Shown: positions 46,442 to 55,440, numbered from the stretch's first letter. The stretch: DNA of 64,000 bases from a bacterium (GCA_019637795.1 JAHBUY010000001.1:1-64000); one strand, 5' to 3'. Numbers and translations are program-made. The notes: generated by a model not told the origin, from the sequence alone.

Positions 46442-46489
46442 TTCGCCTCCTGTTCGCCTGGTCGGCTTCTAGGCGAATAGGGGGCGAAG
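46442..46489. promoter_or_regulatory. Repeated TTCGCCT operator-like words upstream of the S24 gene
   Basis: TTCGCCT occurs at 46442-46448 and 46453-46459, exactly one helical turn apart, and its complement AGGCGAA at 46471-46477, with GGCGAAG at 46483-46489. The 46453/46471 pair is a perfect 7-bp inverted repeat. It overlaps the ribosome binding site and the likely promoter. It looks like a repressor-binding array rather than a terminator. Confidence 0.5.
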
Positions 46490-46548
46490 GTCAACCGCCG
46501 CGAACCTCCCGGCGCGCGCGGACGCCGCCGCGCGCGCTGGTCGAGGTG

Positions 46549-46953
46549 CTACGACCGCTTGCGGGTCACGAGCTCGATCATCGTGCCCTGGGCGGCGTCG
46601 GGGTGGAGGTACTGGATCCGCATGTCGCCGCCCTCGCGCAATTGATCGGCCAGCGGCACGCCGCGAGCGGCGAGCTCGGCGGCGGCGGTCTCGACGTCGT
46701 CGACGCGCAGTCCGATGTGGTAGACGCCCGGCGCGCGGTGCGGCAGCAGGCGCATCATGGTCTGGTCCGGATCGCGCGCCTCGATCAGCTCGAGCTCCAC
46801 CTCGCCGGCGCGCAGGCAGCAGCGGCGGATCGGCGGCTGCTCGCGCGTCTCGATCGGCCCGGCGGTGAGGCCGCAGGTGTCGGTGTAGAAGCGCAGAGCG
46901 GCTTCGAGATCGGTCACCAGGATACCGATGTGGTCGACGCCGGTGACCTTCAC
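46549..46953 (-). CDS. mce: VOC-superfamily protein, methylmalonyl-CoA epimerase-like
   Basis: A 134-residue protein with the paired beta-alpha-beta-beta-beta units of the vicinal-oxygen-chelate fold. Metal-ligand positions of methylmalonyl-CoA epimerase are recognisable: V-D-H-I-G-I-L-V (His), Q-Y-L-H-P region (His), V-E-L-E-L-I-E, and V-Y-H-I-G-L-R-V (His). It would isomerise (S)- to (R)-methylmalonyl-CoA in propionate metabolism. It starts with GTG, overlapping the preceding stop in a GTGA junction. A glyoxalase-like function cannot be excluded. Confidence 0.75.
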   Translation of the reverse strand: MKVTGVDHIGILVTDLEAALRFYTDTCGLTAGPIETREQPPIRRCCLRAGEVELELIEARDPDQTMMRLLPHRAPGVYHIGLRVDDVETAAAELAARGVPLADQLREGGDMRIQYLHPDAAQGTMIELVTRKRS

Positions 46954-47234
46954 CGCGGGCCCCGCTCGCGCGCCAGGCGACCGACCAACATCAGCGTCAG
47001 GCCGTTGAGCGCCAGCAGACCGCCGGCAACGGCACCGCTGGCGAGGAAGGCGAGCTGCGAGGTGGCGACGAAGAACTGGAGATCGTACATCGCGTTGCCG
47101 GGATTGCGTTCGCGCAGGAGCCGGGCCTTGCTGAAGTCGCCGCTGCCCTCGATCGCCACCGCGCCGAAGCCGATCAGCACCGCCACGCCGATCGCGGCGA
47201 TGACCATTCCGATCGTCCCGGCGCGGCGCAGCAC
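46950..47234 (-). CDS. Small two-helix membrane protein
   Basis: A 94-residue protein with two hydrophobic helices, about 10-30 (M-V-I-A-A-I-G-V-A-V-L-I-G-F-G-A) and 57-84 (L-A-F-L-A-S-G-A-V-A-G-G-L-L-A-L-N-G-L-T-L), and a charged middle loop. GTG start three bases after the acetyltransferase stop, and a GTGA overlap with the VOC gene, place it in a tight operon. No known family is recognised. Confidence 0.65.
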   Translation of the reverse strand: MLRRAGTIGMVIAAIGVAVLIGFGAVAIEGSGDFSKARLLRERNPGNAMYDLQFFVATSQLAFLASGAVAGGLLALNGLTLMLVGRLARERGPR

Positions 47235-47237
47235 GGG

Positions 47238-48455
47238 CTACTCCAGGTCGCGGCGCAGGACGCGAATGCGGGCCCGCCGCTGGCGGTCGTAGCCGACCCA
47301 CTTCGCCGCCGGGACCTCGTCGGGCGTGACGCGGCGGAAGCCCTGGCGGGCGAAGAACGCCTCGGCGCGCGGATCGAGCGTGCAGGCGAAGACGTAGCGC
47401 AGTCCGATCGCCTGCGCCTCCTCGACGACGCGAGCCAGCAGCCGCGTGCCCGCGCCTTCCCCCTTGAAGCGGGTGATGGTGTACAGGCCCACGATCTCGC
47501 CGACCGGCTCGGGCGCGAAGGCCGCCGTCTCCAGACCGCAGACGCCGGCGAAGTGATGCGACCCGATCTCGGCGCCGAAGCCGTTGAGCAGGATGCGCGC
47601 CACCTCCGTCGCCGAGCGCGGCTTCAGGTAGCCCTCGCGCTGGCCACGGGCGATGAGGCGTTCGACCTCCTCGAAGTCGTCGATGCCCAGCCGCTCGATG
47701 CGGCAGTAATCCTCGAGGGTGAAGAGCGTTCCCGACCCCTCGTAGGTGTAGAGCTCGCGTGCCAGCAGATCGAGCGAGCACAGGTTGACCGAACGCACGC
47801 CGGCGCGGAGCGCGGCGCGGACGGCATCCAGCGTGGCGCGGCGCGCCGCCAGTCCCGCCCATTCGGCCTGGCCGGGCTGCAGGACGGTGGTGAGCACGTC
47901 ATCGTCCATGAAGGAGAGCTGGGTACCGTCCGGGGCGCGGATGCCGCCCTCGGGCTGCGCGATGACCAGCTTGTGCACCCGCAGGCGGCCGGCCAGCCGC
48001 TGCGCCGTATCGACCAACCGCGCCGCGTCGAGCAGCGCCACCATGAGCGGCCGTTTGCGCAGCGTCAGCCAGACGGCGGAGAGCTCGGCGTCGATCTCGC
48101 CGCCGGCGGCGGCGAGATCGACGAAGGATTCCGCCGCGCTGCGCCGGCCGCGCACCAGCGGGAAGCGGCGGGCCGCGTCGTCGCCCAGCACCCAGCGCTG
48201 CAACCGGCGGCGGACGCGCCGCAGCTCGGTCGGCAGGTCGCGCCCGGCGGCGACACCGAGCAGCACGATCACGCGCGTCTCGTTGGCGATCAACTCGCGC
48301 AGCACGCGGCCGAGCGACTCGAAGCCGCCGCTGCGTTCGCAATCGCGCAAGGTCGTGGCGATGCACAGCGTATGGGCGTGGAATTCGTCGAGGTAGAACT
48401 CCTTCTCCCCGAACTCCTCCGGCGGGAGCGATGCCGATTGCGCGCGCGTGGTCAC
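47238..48455 (-). CDS. N-acetylglutamate synthase-like protein (amino-acid-kinase fold plus GNAT)
   Basis: A 405-residue protein. Residues 1-240 resemble the amino-acid kinase fold of ArgA (N-terminal F-Y-L-D-E-F-H-A-H, L-L-G-V-A-A-G-R), though the ATP-site residues of true kinases are not evident. The region R-S-V-N-L-C-S-L-D-L-L-A-R-E-L-Y-T-Y-E-G-S-G-T-L-F matches the ArgA arm between the domains. Residues about 265-405 are a GNAT domain (I-A-R-G-Q-R-E-G-Y-L, G-E-G-A-G-T-R-L-L as the acetyl-CoA P-loop, F-F-A-R-Q-G-F-R-R). It would make N-acetylglutamate from glutamate and acetyl-CoA, committing to arginine. It starts with GTG and is not in an arg cluster. Confidence 0.78.
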   Translation of the reverse strand: MTTRAQSASLPPEEFGEKEFYLDEFHAHTLCIATTLRDCERSGGFESLGRVLRELIANETRVIVLLGVAAGRDLPTELRRVRRRLQRWVLGDDAARRFPLVRGRRSAAESFVDLAAAGGEIDAELSAVWLTLRKRPLMVALLDAARLVDTAQRLAGRLRVHKLVIAQPEGGIRAPDGTQLSFMDDDVLTTVLQPGQAEWAGLAARRATLDAVRAALRAGVRSVNLCSLDLLARELYTYEGSGTLFTLEDYCRIERLGIDDFEEVERLIARGQREGYLKPRSATEVARILLNGFGAEIGSHHFAGVCGLETAAFAPEPVGEIVGLYTITRFKGEGAGTRLLARVVEEAQAIGLRYVFACTLDPRAEAFFARQGFRRVTPDEVPAAKWVGYDRQRRARIRVLRRDLE

Positions 48456-48550
48456 GATCGGCGCACTCTACCACACGGGTCCGGGTGACGGAACGCGCGC
48501 TTGCGGCTCATTCCACGCCCGTCTAGGAGGAGGCGCGGCGGGAGACGGAA

Positions 48551-50341
48551 GTGCTGACCTGTGGACGAGCCGAGGTGCGAGCGGGGACGTGCGGTGGCCG
48601 ACCGCCGTGCCCGGCTGCCGCGCGCCGGCGCGCGCGCACGCCACCGCAGCGCCTCCCCCCCGCGATCAGCGCCCTCGTCCTGGCTCTTGCCGTCGCCCTG
48701 CCGGCCAGCGCTCTCACCGGCACCCACGGCATGGTCGCCGCCGAGCACCAGCTCGCCTCGCAGGCGGGGCTGCAGATCCTGCAGGCGGGCGGCAACGCGG
48801 TCGACGCGGCGGTCGCCACCTCGCTGGCGGTCGGAGTGACCAATCCGACCTCGTGCGGCATCGGCGGCGGCGGATTCATGCTCATCTACGACCAGGCGAC
48901 GCGGCGGGTGATGGCGCTCGACTATCGCGAGACGGCGCCCGCCGCCGCCAGCCGCGATATGTTCGTGCGCGACGGCGTCGCGGTGCCGGAGCTCAGCCTG
49001 CACGGGGGCCTCGCGGTGGCGACGCCGGGCGAGATCGCCGGTCTGTTCGCGGCGCTGCGACGCTACGGCAGCCGGTCGTTCGCCCAGGTCGCCGCGCCGG
49101 CGATCGGCTTGGCGCGCGACGGCTTCGCGGTGGAGACCCATCTCGCCGATTCGATCGCCCGCAACGTCGAGCTGATCCGCGCCCGCCCGGACCTCGCCGC
49201 CCTGCTCCTCCATCCCGACGGCACGCCGCTGCAGGCCGGCGAGACGCTGCGTCAACCGCAACTGGCCGCCACCCTGGAGACCATCGCGGCGGACGGGCCG
49301 CGCGCCTTCTACGACGGCGCGATCGCGACCGCGATCGCCGACGCGGTGCAGGCGGCCGGCGGCGTCCTGACGCGACGCGATCTGGCGGCGTACCGGCCCC
49401 GGTGGCGACGGCCGGTGTCGGCACCCTTCGACGGCTACACGGTGTACGGCATGCCCCCCCCGAGCTCGGGCGGCGGCGTGATGATCGAGGCGCTCAACAT
49501 CATGCGCCGCGACGACCTGCGCGCCCTCGAGCAGGGCTCCGCCACCTACCTGCACCTGCTGGCTGAGGCGCTGCAGTTCGCCTTCGCCGACCGCGCCGAC
49601 TTCTACGGCGATCCCGACGCCGTGCGCGTGCCGCTGGCGGCGCTCACCGCGCCGGCGCGGGGACGCGCGCAGCGGGCTCGCATCAGCGCGCCGACCTCCT
49701 TCTCACCCGACTGGTACGGCACCCGGGTCACGCCGGACGACCACGGCACCTCGCATCTCTCGGTGGTCGACGAGCGCGGTAACGCCGTCGCCTGCACCAC
49801 CAGCATCAACACCGCCTTCGGCTCGCTGGTGGTCGCCGGCGACACCGGCATCATTCTCAATGACACCATGGACGACTTCTCGGCCCAGCCGGGAAAGCCC
49901 AACGTCTTCGGCCTCGTCGGCTCGCAGGCGAATGCGATCGCACCGGGCAAGCGGCCGTTGAGCAGCATGTCGCCGACCATCGTCACGCGCCGTGGCGAGG
50001 TCGCGGCGGTGGCCGGCGGCTCGGGCGGACCGTTGATCATCACCGGCACGCTGCAGGCGCTGCTCAATGCGCTGGTCTTCGGCCAGGACGCGCTGCAGGC
50101 GGTCAGCGCCCCGCGCATCCACCATCAGTGGATGCCACCGGTGCTGTTGGCCGAGGCGGGCATCGACGCGGGCACGCGGCGCCTGCTCGGCCGCCTCGGC
50201 CATCGCGTCGTCGTCCCGGAAACGCCGCCCGGGCGGAGCGCGCCGCCCTGGGCGTCGGTGCAGCTCGTGCTGCGGGCGCCGGACGGCACGCTCGACGGCG
50301 CCTCCGACCCGCGCAAGGGCGGCAAGGCTGCTGGGTGGTGA
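48551..50341 (+). CDS. ggt: Gamma-glutamyltransferase
   Basis: A 596-residue Ntn-hydrolase precursor that transfers or hydrolyses the gamma-glutamyl group of glutathione in the periplasm. A hydrophobic signal helix (I-S-A-L-V-L-A-L-A-V-A-L-P-A-S-A) lies at residues about 38-53, behind a long basic N-terminus. Core motifs: G-G-N-A-V-D-A-A-V-A-T, autocleavage site H-G-T-S-H-L-S-V-V-D with the nucleophilic Thr, N-D-T-M-D-D-F-S, and G-S-G-G-P-L-I-I-T. The start is GTG 48551 behind a GGAGACGGAA sequence; a nearer GTG would shorten the leader. It ends in a GTGA overlap with the next gene. Confidence 0.9.
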   Translation: MLTCGRAEVRAGTCGGRPPCPAAARRRARTPPQRLPPAISALVLALAVALPASALTGTHGMVAAEHQLASQAGLQILQAGGNAVDAAVATSLAVGVTNPTSCGIGGGGFMLIYDQATRRVMALDYRETAPAAASRDMFVRDGVAVPELSLHGGLAVATPGEIAGLFAALRRYGSRSFAQVAAPAIGLARDGFAVETHLADSIARNVELIRARPDLAALLLHPDGTPLQAGETLRQPQLAATLETIAADGPRAFYDGAIATAIADAVQAAGGVLTRRDLAAYRPRWRRPVSAPFDGYTVYGMPPPSSGGGVMIEALNIMRRDDLRALEQGSATYLHLLAEALQFAFADRADFYGDPDAVRVPLAALTAPARGRAQRARISAPTSFSPDWYGTRVTPDDHGTSHLSVVDERGNAVACTTSINTAFGSLVVAGDTGIILNDTMDDFSAQPGKPNVFGLVGSQANAIAPGKRPLSSMSPTIVTRRGEVAAVAGGSGGPLIITGTLQALLNALVFGQDALQAVSAPRIHHQWMPPVLLAEAGIDAGTRRLLGRLGHRVVVPETPPGRSAPPWASVQLVLRAPDGTLDGASDPRKGGKAAGW

Positions 50342-51300
50342 GGCGCTGGCCGCGGCTGCGCGCCGCGCTGCAGTCGCGCGTCTTCAAGCTGATCCTCAGC
50401 GCGGCGCTGTTGGGCGGGCTGCTGCTCGCCAGCGACGCCAGCGACATGCGAGCGGAAGTGGCGAAGGCCGATCCGGCGTGGCTCGCGCTGGCGCTGCTCT
50501 GCTTCCTCGGCAGCCAAGCGATCAGCGGCGCTCGCTGGTGGCTGCTGACGCGCGCGGTCGGCTTCGACGTCCCGCCGGGGCGGGTGACGGCCTACTACTT
50601 CAGCGGTCTCTACATGAACCTGTTCGCACCGGGCACGGTCACCGGCGACGTCGGCCGCACCCTGTACCTGGCCGAAGGCCGGCGCCGCGCCCTGGCGCTC
50701 ACCACGGTGATCGCGCACCGCGCCACCGGCTTCCTGGCGCTGGTGTGGGTGGCCGCGCTCGGCATCGTCAGCGTGCGCTCGCTGCCGATCCCGACGGCGG
50801 TCCGCGCCCTCGCCGCGCTGGCGGTGCCGCTGACGCTCGCCGCCTGGCTGTTCGGCCCGCGCCTGGCGGCGCGGCTGCTGCCGCCGGAGAATCGCTGGCG
50901 CTTCCTCATCGGGCGCGAGCTGGCGCCATACTGGCACGACCGGCGGCTGCTCGCCGCTTCGCTCGCCAGCGCCGCGGTCACGCACCTGCTGCAGATCAGC
51001 GGCCAGATGGCGGTGTCGCGCGCGCTCGGCCTGGCACTGCCGTGGACCTTCTTCTGGGTGGTGGCGCCGCTCCTCAACTTCGGCAGCACCTTGCCGTTCA
51101 CCTTCAACGGCATCGGCCTGCGCGAAGCGGGATACTGGTACGCGTTGTCCGGAAGCGACGTCGGCGCCGCGCCGGCGATCGGCATCGGGCTGCTCACCAG
51201 CGCGGTGGTGCTGGCAACCGGCCTGTGCGGCCTGCCCTTCTTCCTGCTGTTGCGGCCGCGCCGCGAGCCCCGACGGGAGGGCGCCGGCGGCGCCCGGTGA
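50338..51300 (+). CDS. Flippase-like integral membrane protein (UPF0104/LPG synthase TM family)
   Basis: A 320-residue protein with about eight hydrophobic helices. Family motifs: L-G-S-Q-A-I-S-G-A-R-W-W-L-L, F-S-G-L-Y-M-N-L-F-A-P-G-T-V-T-G-D-V-G-R, and T-L-P-F-T-F-N-G-I-G-L-R-E-A-G. These mark the transmembrane part of MprF-like and glycosyltransferase-associated flippases, which move lipids across the inner membrane. It starts with GTG (50338, or 50335) overlapping the ggt stop, so the two are cotranslated. Its substrate is unknown. Confidence 0.85.
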   Translation: MRRWPRLRAALQSRVFKLILSAALLGGLLLASDASDMRAEVAKADPAWLALALLCFLGSQAISGARWWLLTRAVGFDVPPGRVTAYYFSGLYMNLFAPGTVTGDVGRTLYLAEGRRRALALTTVIAHRATGFLALVWVAALGIVSVRSLPIPTAVRALAALAVPLTLAAWLFGPRLAARLLPPENRWRFLIGRELAPYWHDRRLLAASLASAAVTHLLQISGQMAVSRALGLALPWTFFWVVAPLLNFGSTLPFTFNGIGLREAGYWYALSGSDVGAAPAIGIGLLTSAVVLATGLCGLPFFLLLRPRREPRREGAGGAR

Positions 51301-51337
51301 TATCGACGTCCGCGCGCGCACCGCGGCGTGGACGGAT

Positions 51338-51355
51338 CCGGCGCGGCCGCGCCGG
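51338..51355. terminator. 18-bp palindrome between convergent genes
   Basis: CCGGCGCGG (51338-51346) is followed directly by its complement CCGCGCCGG (51347-51355). It lies between the flippase gene and purA, which converge here. It has no U-run. Confidence 0.35.
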
Positions 51356-51357
51356 CG

Positions 51358-52653
51358 TCACGCGTTGAAGGCGTTGCGCAGGATGATGGTGTCCTGGCGG
51401 CGGGCGCCGACCGACACCATGAAGATCGGCGTGCCGGTCAGCTCCTCGATCGCGGTGAGGTAGCGGCGCACCGTGGACGGCAGGTCGTCCAGCGAGCGGG
51501 CGCGCGAGAGCGTCTCGTCCCAGCCGGGGAACTCCTCGTAGAGCGGGCGGACGGCGTTGAAGGCGGCGATGCTCGCCGGCACCTCGTCGATGCGGCGGCC
51601 GTCGAGCTCGTAGCCGACGCAGACGCGCACCGTCTTCAGGCCGGTCAGGACGTCGAGCTTGGTCACGGCCAGACCGTTCAAACCATTGAGCCGCACCGCG
51701 TGACGGGCGACCACCGCGTCGAACCACCCGCAGCGTCGCGGCCGGCCAGTGGTGGCGCCGAACTCCTCGCCGTCGTGCTGCAGCTTCTGGCCGAGGTCGT
51801 CGAGCAGCTCGGTCGGGAACGGCCCGCTGCCGACGCGGGTGGTGTAGGCCTTGGTGATGCCGACGACGCTGGAGATGCGGCTGGGCGCGATGCCGCCGCC
51901 GGTGCAGGCGGCGGCGCTGATGGTGTTCGAGGAGGTGACGTACGGATAGGTGCCGTGATCGACGTCGAGCATCGTGCCCTGCGCGCCCTCGAAGAGCACG
52001 CGGCGGCCGGCGGCGAGGGCGCGATCGAGGAAGACGCTGGCATCGATGACGTGCGGCGCCAGGCGCTCGCGGAGGCGGCGGTACTGCTCCGAGATGCGGG
52101 CGAAGTCGAGCGCCTGCTCGTTCAGCATGGTGCGCAGGTAGGTGTTCTTCTCCTCGAGCACGGCGCGCAGCGCATCGGCGAACGTCTCCTCGTCGAGGAA
52201 GTCGGCGAACCGCAGGCCGATGCGCGCCATCTTGTCCTCGTACGTCGGACCGATGCCGCGCCCGGTGGTGCCGATGCGCCCCTCGCCGCGCAGCCGCTCG
52301 CGCGCCTGATCGATGGCGCGGTGGTAGGGCATGATCATGTGGGCGCGGTCGCTGATCTTCAGCAGCGCCGCGTCCTGCAGGTAGCCGCGCGCCCGCAGCG
52401 CATCGACCTCTTCCAGCAGCGCCACCGGATCGACGACGACGCCGTTGCCAATGACACAGACCTTGCCGTCGTGCAGGACGCCGGAGGGAACCTGGTGCAG
52501 CACGGTCTTCTGGTCGCCCACCACCAGGGTGTGGCCGGCGTTGTTGCCCCCCTGGTAGCGGACGACGATGTCGGCGTGCTCGGCGAGGATGTCGACGACC
52601 TTACCCTTGCCCTCGTCGCCCCACTGCACGCCGACGCCCACGACCGCTGGCAT
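51358..52653 (-). CDS. purA: Adenylosuccinate synthetase
   Basis: A 431-residue enzyme joining IMP and aspartate with GTP in AMP synthesis. Signatures: V-Q-W-G-D-E-G-K-G-K at 9-18 (GTP loop), G-G-N-N-A-G-H-T-L-V, G-T-T-G-R-G-I-G-P-T-Y-E-D-K near 133-146, E-G-A-Q-G-T-M-L-D-V-D-H-G-T-Y, and the C-terminal V-G-Y-E-L-D-G. ATG 52653 has GGGGAG just upstream. It lies 28 bases after serA on the same strand. Confidence 0.96.
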   Translation of the reverse strand: MPAVVGVGVQWGDEGKGKVVDILAEHADIVVRYQGGNNAGHTLVVGDQKTVLHQVPSGVLHDGKVCVIGNGVVVDPVALLEEVDALRARGYLQDAALLKISDRAHMIMPYHRAIDQARERLRGEGRIGTTGRGIGPTYEDKMARIGLRFADFLDEETFADALRAVLEEKNTYLRTMLNEQALDFARISEQYRRLRERLAPHVIDASVFLDRALAAGRRVLFEGAQGTMLDVDHGTYPYVTSSNTISAAACTGGGIAPSRISSVVGITKAYTTRVGSGPFPTELLDDLGQKLQHDGEEFGATTGRPRRCGWFDAVVARHAVRLNGLNGLAVTKLDVLTGLKTVRVCVGYELDGRRIDEVPASIAAFNAVRPLYEEFPGWDETLSRARSLDDLPSTVRRYLTAIEELTGTPIFMVSVGARRQDTIILRNAFNA

Positions 52654-52681
52654 CTCGCTCCCCGTGTCCCGAGCGCGCGGC

Positions 52682-54280
52682 TCAGAGCTCCAGCAGGTCG
52701 GCCGACACGATGTTCGGCAACTGCCGTAGCTTCTCCATGACCGGCGCCGGAATGCGCTCGTCGACGTGCACCAGCGACAGCGCCATGCCACCGACGTTCT
52801 CGCGGCCGAGTTGCAGGCCGGCGATGTTGATCTTCGCCTCGCCGAGCAGCATGCCGACGTTGCCGACGACGCCCGGCACGTCGCGGTTGTTGAGCATCAG
52901 GATGAAGCCCTCGGGCACCGCCTCGAGATAGTAGCCGTTGATGCGGACGAGACGAATCACCTCGCGCCCGAACACCGCGCCGCCGACCTCGCTGGTCTTC
53001 TGCGCCGTTGTCACCCGCACGGTCAGCGAGTTGGTGAAGCCCTTCGGCTGCGACGTCTTGGCCTCGACGATCTTGATGCCGCGCTCGCGGGCCAGCTCGC
53101 GGGCGTTCACGAAGTTGACGACGCTGGTTTCGAGCAGCCGGCCGAGCAACCCCTTCAACACGGCGATGGTCACCGGTTGCACGTCGTGCGCCGCCACCTC
53201 GCCGGCATACTCGACCGTGACCTCCGTTGGCGCCTCCTCGAGCAGTTGCGCCTGCAGGCTGCCCAGTCGCTCGCCGAGCATCAGGTAGGGCCGCAGCACG
53301 TCCATCTGCTCGGCGCTGATCGACGGCATGTTGACCGCGCAGCGCGTGACGTTGTGCACCAGGAAGTCGACGACCTGCTCGGCGACGGCGACCGACACGG
53401 CGACCTGCGCCTCGGCGGTGGCGGCGCCGAGATGCGGCGTGCAGATGACGTTGTCGAGTTGCAGCAGCGGATGATCCGCCGGCACCGGCTCCTGCTCGAA
53501 GACGTCGAGCGCCGCGCCGGCGAGCTTCTTGTTGCGCAGCGCGTCCGCCAGCGCCAGCTCGTCGACGATGCCGCCGCGGGCGCAGTTGATGAGCCGCGCC
53601 GTCGGCTTCATCTTCGCCAGCGCCGCCGCGTCGACGAGGTTGCGCGTCTCGGGCAGCAGCGGCGTGTGGATGGAGACGAAATCGGCGCGCTGCAGCAAGC
53701 CGTCCAGGGTTACCAGCTCGATGCCCATCTCGCGCGCCTTGGCCTCGGTGATGAACGGATCGTAGGCGATCACCTTCATCTTCAGGCCCTGGGCGCGCTC
53801 GGCCACCAGGCGGCCGATGTTGCCGATGCCGACGATGCCGAGCGTCTTGTTGGAGATCTCGGAGCCGGTGAATTTCGACTTCTCCCACTTGCCCGCCTTC
53901 ATGGAGGCGGTGGCCTGCGGGATCGAGCGGGCCAGCGACAGCAGCATGCTGATCGCGTGCTCGGCGGTGGTGACGTTGTTGCCGCCGGGCGTGTTCATCA
54001 CCGCGATGCCGCGCCGGGTCGCCGCGTCGACGTCGATGTTGTCGACGCCGATGCCGGCGCGGCCGATGACCCGCAGATGCGGCGCCGCCTCGACGACGTC
54101 CTTGGTGACCGTGCTGGCGCTGCGCACGATCAGCGCCTGATAGTCGCCGACGGCGCGGCAGAGCTCGTCGGGCTTCATCCCGACGCGCTCGTCGACCTGC
54201 AACTGGCCGGCGGCGGCGGCCGCCTCGAGGATGGCCATCCCCTCCGGGGCGAGTTTGTCCGCAACGAGGACGCGGTCCAT
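52682..54280 (-). CDS. serA: D-3-phosphoglycerate dehydrogenase
   Basis: A 532-residue enzyme of the long SerA class, first step of serine synthesis. NAD-binding G-I-V-G-I-G-N-I-G-R near 147-156; catalytic Arg in C-A-R-G-G-I-V, Glu in L-D-V-F-E-Q-E-P-V and His in T-P-H-L-G-A-A-T. A regulatory ASB domain spans about 318-450 and an ACT domain 453-532 (F-I-L-M-L-N-N-R-D-V-P-G-V-V-G). The ACT domain suggests feedback inhibition by serine. The aminotransferase ends 11 bases upstream. Confidence 0.96.
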   Translation of the reverse strand: MDRVLVADKLAPEGMAILEAAAAAGQLQVDERVGMKPDELCRAVGDYQALIVRSASTVTKDVVEAAPHLRVIGRAGIGVDNIDVDAATRRGIAVMNTPGGNNVTTAEHAISMLLSLARSIPQATASMKAGKWEKSKFTGSEISNKTLGIVGIGNIGRLVAERAQGLKMKVIAYDPFITEAKAREMGIELVTLDGLLQRADFVSIHTPLLPETRNLVDAAALAKMKPTARLINCARGGIVDELALADALRNKKLAGAALDVFEQEPVPADHPLLQLDNVICTPHLGAATAEAQVAVSVAVAEQVVDFLVHNVTRCAVNMPSISAEQMDVLRPYLMLGERLGSLQAQLLEEAPTEVTVEYAGEVAAHDVQPVTIAVLKGLLGRLLETSVVNFVNARELARERGIKIVEAKTSQPKGFTNSLTVRVTTAQKTSEVGGAVFGREVIRLVRINGYYLEAVPEGFILMLNNRDVPGVVGNVGMLLGEAKINIAGLQLGRENVGGMALSLVHVDERIPAPVMEKLRQLPNIVSADLLEL

Positions 54281-54291
54281 GTCGTCCTCCG

Positions 54292-55440
54292 TCAGGCGGG
54301 CAGCGCGGACATCAGCTCGGCCTGCGCCGCGCCGACACCGCGACCGAGCTCGACCGGGTGGCCGAAGTGCTTGAGCGCCATCTCGAGCGCCGCCACCGCG
54401 GTGATGGTGTCGAAGGCGCCGATGTGGCCGAGATGGGCGATGCGGATGATCTTGCCCTTGAGCTGATCCTGGCCGCCCGCGAAGACCACCTGCATCTTGT
54501 CGCGCAGGTAGGAGAAGAGCTTGCCGCCGTCGATGCCCTCGGGCGTGTAGAGCCCGGTCACCGCCGGACTGGGATTGTCGGGCGCGACCAGCCGCATGCC
54601 GAGCGCGGCGCCGGCGGCCCGCGTCGCCTTCGCGAGGCGCTCGTGCCGGGCGTACACGTTCGGGTAGCCCTCTTCCTGCAGCATGGTCAGGGCTTCCTTC
54701 AGTCCGATGACCAGGCTGATGGCGGGCGTCCAGGCGGTGGTGTTCTTCGCCTGGTTGGTGCGCTCACGCGGCAGGTCGAAGTAGAAGCGCGGCTGTTTCG
54801 TCTGCTCGACGCGTTCCCAGGCGCGGGCGCTCAGCGCCACGAGCGCCAGGCCCGGCGGCAGCATCAGGGCCTTCTGCGAGCCCGTGACCAGCACGTCGAT
54901 GCCCCACTTGTCCATCGGGATCGAGTACACGCCGACGGCGGTGATGCCGTCGACCACCAACAGCGCGTTCGTCTTGCGGGTGATGGCGGCGATCTGGTCG
55001 ATCGGGTGGACGGCCGCGGTCGAGGTTTCGCTCGCCTGCACCAGCACGCCCTTGCAACTCGGGTGCTCGGCCAGCGCCTGCTCGATCTGCTCCGGACGCA
55101 CCGCGCGACCCCATTCGACGCGGATCTCGATCGGCTTCAGGCCGAAGGTGGTCGCCAACTTGCCCCAGCGCTCACCGAACTTGCCGCCGTTGACGAAGAT
55201 CACCTCGTCGCCGGGAGCGAAGCAGTTGTTCACCGACGCTTCCATCGCGCCGGTGCCGGAGGCAGCCAGCATCAGCACGTCCTGCTCGGTCTGAAACAGC
55301 TCCTGGAGCTGCTTGCGGACCTCGCCGAACAAGGCGCTGAACTGGGGCGTCCGGTGGTGGAACATCGGCTGCGCCATGGCCAGGCGCACACGCGATGGGA
55401 CGGGGGTGGGACCAGGGGCGAGCAACAATTGCTTGATCAC
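54292..55440 (-). CDS. Class V aminotransferase (serine-pyruvate / SerC-like)
   Basis: A 382-residue PLP enzyme. Start motif L-L-L-A-P-G-P-T-P-V-P; T-G-T-type S-G-T-G-A-M-E-A; the aspartate in V-V-D-G-I-T-A-V-G; and the Schiff-base Lys in T-G-S-Q-K-A-L-M-L-P-P. Characterised relatives are serine-glyoxylate or alanine-glyoxylate aminotransferases. Because it sits 11 bases upstream of serA and no serC is in the window, it may serve as phosphoserine aminotransferase here. GTG 55440 is preferred: GAGG lies a few bases upstream and the next codons match the family. Confidence 0.87.
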   Translation of the reverse strand: MIKQLLLAPGPTPVPSRVRLAMAQPMFHHRTPQFSALFGEVRKQLQELFQTEQDVLMLAASGTGAMEASVNNCFAPGDEVIFVNGGKFGERWGKLATTFGLKPIEIRVEWGRAVRPEQIEQALAEHPSCKGVLVQASETSTAAVHPIDQIAAITRKTNALLVVDGITAVGVYSIPMDKWGIDVLVTGSQKALMLPPGLALVALSARAWERVEQTKQPRFYFDLPRERTNQAKNTTAWTPAISLVIGLKEALTMLQEEGYPNVYARHERLAKATRAAGAALGMRLVAPDNPSPAVTGLYTPEGIDGGKLFSYLRDKMQVVFAGGQDQLKGKIIRIAHLGHIGAFDTITAVAALEMALKHFGHPVELGRGVGAAQAELMSALPA

